8,722 nucleotides of DNA from positions 1 to 8,722 of the forward strand of contig JANTGL010000102.1 of assembly GCA_024762915.1 (NCBI GenBank), written 5' to 3'. The DNA is from Bacteroidales bacterium (GTDB lineage Bacteria > Bacteroidota > Bacteroidia > Bacteroidales > JAADGE01). The notes below the pieces were generated by a model. It was not told the origin of the DNA. It worked only from the letters and a program-made list of their open reading frames with translations, and ran no database searches. Shown piece after piece: positions 6,729-8,722 of this stretch (within the stretch, counting starts at the first letter, position 1; every line of letters starts with the position of its first letter). The translations under genes were made by a program, and so were the position numbers.

Positions 6729-7835
6729 TTATTTTTCTATAATCAAATTCAGAATTTCTTTAGCTATCAACATTCCGGAATTCGGCATTTTTTCTTTTGA
6801 TATATTATTCGACAATTGATTTATTTCATCACTATTTTTTACAAGTTCCAATGCCGTATCAATCAATTTGTCTTCCGTTTCGTTATCTTTTATTAAGACA
6901 GCTGCATTTAAATCAACCAAAGCCATAGCATTTTTTGTTTGATGATCTTCGGCCACATTCGGAGAGGGAACTAAAATTGTGGCTTTCTCCAACATTGAAA
7001 GCTCGGAAATAGTCCCCGCCCCTGCTCTGGAAATCACCAAATCAGCTGCTTTATATGCCAAATCCATTCGTGCAATAAAATCATATACTTTAATGTTTTT
7101 AGCTTGAATTTCTTGTGTGGCTTTAAGTGAATCTTCATAATAATTCTTCCCGGTTTGCCAGATAAAAAACACATCAGACTGAACAATCTTATCTAGATTT
7201 GCAATAATTCCGTCATTAATACTTTTTGCACCGCCGCTGCCGCCGAGACTTAAAATAACTTTTTTCCCGGCTTCCAAATTAAAAAAAGTTAATACTTCTT
7301 CCCTTGTCGCAACGGTATCCGTAATTTTTTTTCTCACCGGATTTCCCGTCAAAACGACTTTGTTTTCAGGGAAATATTTTATTACCGCATCATAAGCAAT
7401 ACAAATTTTATCCGCTCTTTTTGATAAAATCTTATTCGTAATCCCGGGATACGAATTTTGTTCCTGAATTAATGTCGGAATCCCTTTTAAAGAAGCAACA
7501 TATACAACCGGTCCGCTTGCATAACCACCTACTCCGACAACCACATCCGGTTTAAATTTTCTGATTATTTTTCGTGCCTTGAATAAACTTTTAATCAATC
7601 TGAAAATATTTTTTAGCGTTTCAAAGGATAATTTCCTTTGAAACCCTCTGATATCGAGCAATTCAATTTTAAAACCGGCTTCGGGAACTTTTCGTTCTTC
7701 AATCTTACCCTTTGCCCCTACAAAAAGAATTTCAACGGTTTCATCAATTCGTTGTAATGCTTGCGCAACAGCTATTGCAGGAAAAATATGTCCTCCTGTC
7801 CCGCCGCCGCTTATGATAATTTTTTTCTTTTTCAT
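6729..7835 (-). CDS. murG: UDP-GlcNAc:undecaprenyl-PP-MurNAc-pentapeptide GlcNAc transferase
   Basis: MurG transfers N-acetylglucosamine from UDP-GlcNAc to lipid I to make lipid II, at the cytoplasmic face of the inner membrane. The 368-residue product is a two-domain GT-B glycosyltransferase. The N-terminal acceptor domain has the glycine loop GGGTGGH (10-16, with conserved His16), GVGGYASGP (101-109) and EQN (125-127). The C-terminal donor domain has GGSGGAKSIN (198-207), SRAGAGTISE (269-278, with the conserved Glu278) and the Gln-bearing AEDHQTKNA (295-303), which together contact UDP-GlcNAc. No membrane helix is needed; association is through basic and hydrophobic surface patches. The ATG at 7833-7835 overlaps the ftsW stop in an ATGA arrangement, implying translational coupling to the polymerase that uses its product. 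Length and motif set are typical. Confidence 0.97.
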   Translation of the reverse strand: MKKKKIIISGGGTGGHIFPAIAVAQALQRIDETVEILFVGAKGKIEERKVPEAGFKIELLDIRGFQRKLSFETLKNIFRLIKSLFKARKIIRKFKPDVVVGVGGYASGPVVYVASLKGIPTLIQEQNSYPGITNKILSKRADKICIAYDAVIKYFPENKVVLTGNPVRKKITDTVATREEVLTFFNLEAGKKVILSLGGSGGAKSINDGIIANLDKIVQSDVFFIWQTGKNYYEDSLKATQEIQAKNIKVYDFIARMDLAYKAADLVISRAGAGTISELSMLEKATILVPSPNVAEDHQTKNAMALVDLNAAVLIKDNETEDKLIDTALELVKNSDEINQLSNNISKEKMPNSGMLIAKEILNLIIEK

Positions 7836-8722
7836 TCGTTTTCTGTTTCCGGATAAGTTTCAAATTCTTGATTCTGACTTTTACTTACGTTTAAAATAAC
7901 ACCAATCGCAAAACTTGTTACCAACAATGACGTTCTTCCCATACTTATTAAGGGTAAGGTTTGTCCCGTAACGGGTAAAGCGCCCGCTGAAACACCGATA
8001 TTTATAAATGCTTGAAGAATAATCATCAAACTGAAGCCTAATATCAAATAAATTGCAAATAAACTTTTTGTTTTATTTGCTGCTCTGATGCCTCTGTAAA
8101 ATAAAATAAGATATAAAATAATTATAAATACGGCCATTGTTAAACCGTATTCTTCCGTGATAAATGCAAAAATAAAATCGGAATGTGATTGCGGTAACAG
8201 GTATCTTAATGTTCCGTTTCCCGGTCCTTTCCCGAAAAATCCGCCGTTTACAATAGCCATTTTGGAAACATCTGCCTGATAAGTATCATCCGAACTGATA
8301 TTGTTTTCATTGCCTAAAAATGTTTCAATTCGATGTTGCCATGTTGAAAATCGTCCGGGTAATTCAAAAACTTCCGCGGCTAATACATAGATAACAAGTG
8401 AAGCGAAAGCAATTAATAAAATTTTATATATAATTTTCAGTTTTACCGCTGCCGCAAAATAAATAATACTGATAATGAGTCCGATTAAGAATGCCGAAGA
8501 TAAATCTGCCGGAAAAATTAAACCGATAATAACAACACTTGCCAATGTTGCTTTTTTAACATTTTTTTCATACGTTTCCTCTTCGCTTTTTACGGCTAAA
8601 TTTTTAGCAACAAGCATAATCAGAGCAATTTTTGCAATTTCAGACGTTTGTAACATAATTCCGATACCCGGTAATGCAATCCATCGCTTTGCATTATTCA
8701 TGGAAACACCTGAAAATAAGGT
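7832..8722 (-). CDS. ftsW: Septal peptidoglycan glycosyltransferase FtsW (5' end outside window)
   Basis: FtsW is a SEDS-family integral membrane polymerase that joins lipid II into septal glycan with its partner class B PBP. Only the C-terminal part is present. The reading frame stays open to the window edge: seven codons (TLFSGVS) precede the ATG at 8699-8701, and that Met sits inside the conserved segment S-M-N-N-A-K-R-W, so it is internal and roughly the first 100 residues are missing. Counting from this Met, hydrophobic helices lie near 52-65, 67-86, 89-109, 185-204, 214-235 and 253-272. The large extracytoplasmic loop ends in GKGPGNGTLRYLLPQSHSDFIF (157-178 region), and Asp175 corresponds to the essential SEDS aspartate (Asp297 in E. 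coli FtsW). VTGQTLPLIS (244-253) is the family signature. RodA is excluded mainly by context: the gene overlaps murG in a dcw cluster. Arg256 replaces one glycine of the usual GG[ST]S motif. Confidence 0.93.
   Translation of the reverse strand, partial: TLFSGVSMNNAKRWIALPGIGIMLQTSEIAKIALIMLVAKNLAVKSEEETYEKNVKKATLASVVIIGLIFPADLSSAFLIGLIISIIYFAAAVKLKIIYKILLIAFASLVIYVLAAEVFELPGRFSTWQHRIETFLGNENNISSDDTYQADVSKMAIVNGGFFGKGPGNGTLRYLLPQSHSDFIFAFITEEYGLTMAVFIIILYLILFYRGIRAANKTKSLFAIYLILGFSLMIILQAFINIGVSAGALPVTGQTLPLISMGRTSLLVTSFAIGVILNVSKSQNQEFETYPETENE

Noticed and set aside
8699..8701. ATG taken as the ftsW start
   Set aside because: The frame stays open to the window edge, and the Met lies inside a conserved internal FtsW segment after the early membrane helices, so the gene is cut by the window rather than starting here.
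1..8722. Mobile element, CRISPR array, tRNA or rRNA, defence or toxin-antitoxin system
   Set aside because: Coding sequence fills nearly the whole window with conserved housekeeping genes. The gaps are under about 165 nt and I saw no transposase, spaced repeats, attachment-site duplication or structured RNA gene.

Overview
The window is ordinary chromosomal housekeeping DNA from a low-G+C member of the Bacteroidota, probably Bacteroidales or a relative; I cannot resolve the genus. The lineage call rests on four observations: starts have A/T-rich leaders and no clear Shine-Dalgarno sequence; FtsZ carries a Bacteroidota-type tail ending in SYLHDKAD; the gene order is ftsW-murG-murC-ftsQ-ftsA-ftsZ with no ddl or murB between murC and ftsQ; and AccC is a stand-alone biotin carboxylase of about 500 residues with a short C-terminal extension.

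Layout. Positions 1-162 hold an A+T-rich leader with a short tandem repeat, a 10-bp inverted repeat and a candidate Bacteroidota-type promoter. Next comes accC on the plus strand (163-1656). A short hairpin flanked by A/T tracts (1655-1690) lies between accC and the convergent ftsZ and can act as a terminator in both directions. Everything from 1709 to the right edge is on the minus strand and forms the distal half of a division and cell wall (dcw) cluster. In transcription order it reads ftsW (5' end beyond the window), murG, murC, ftsQ, ftsA, ftsZ. Junctions are tight: ftsW/murG overlap by 4 nt, murG/murC are 7 nt apart, murC/ftsQ overlap by 8 nt with the preferred start, ftsQ/ftsA are 29 nt apart and ftsA/ftsZ 42 nt apart. 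This is consistent with one operon.

How the genes work together. MurC adds the first L-alanine to UDP-MurNAc in the cytoplasm. MurG converts lipid I to lipid II at the inner face of the membrane. FtsW polymerises lipid II into septal glycan. FtsZ builds the cytoplasmic ring, FtsA tethers it to the membrane, and FtsQ links the ring to the periplasmic divisome. AccC is unrelated: it is the ATP-dependent biotin-carboxylating subunit of an acetyl- or propionyl-CoA carboxylase.

I found no undescribed system. The points worth a second look are small: a canonical-looking FtsZ C-terminal peptide that lies internally ahead of a second tail, a Gly-to-Arg change in a conserved FtsW motif, start-codon decisions for murC and ftsQ, the shared terminator, and the repeat-bearing leader of accC.
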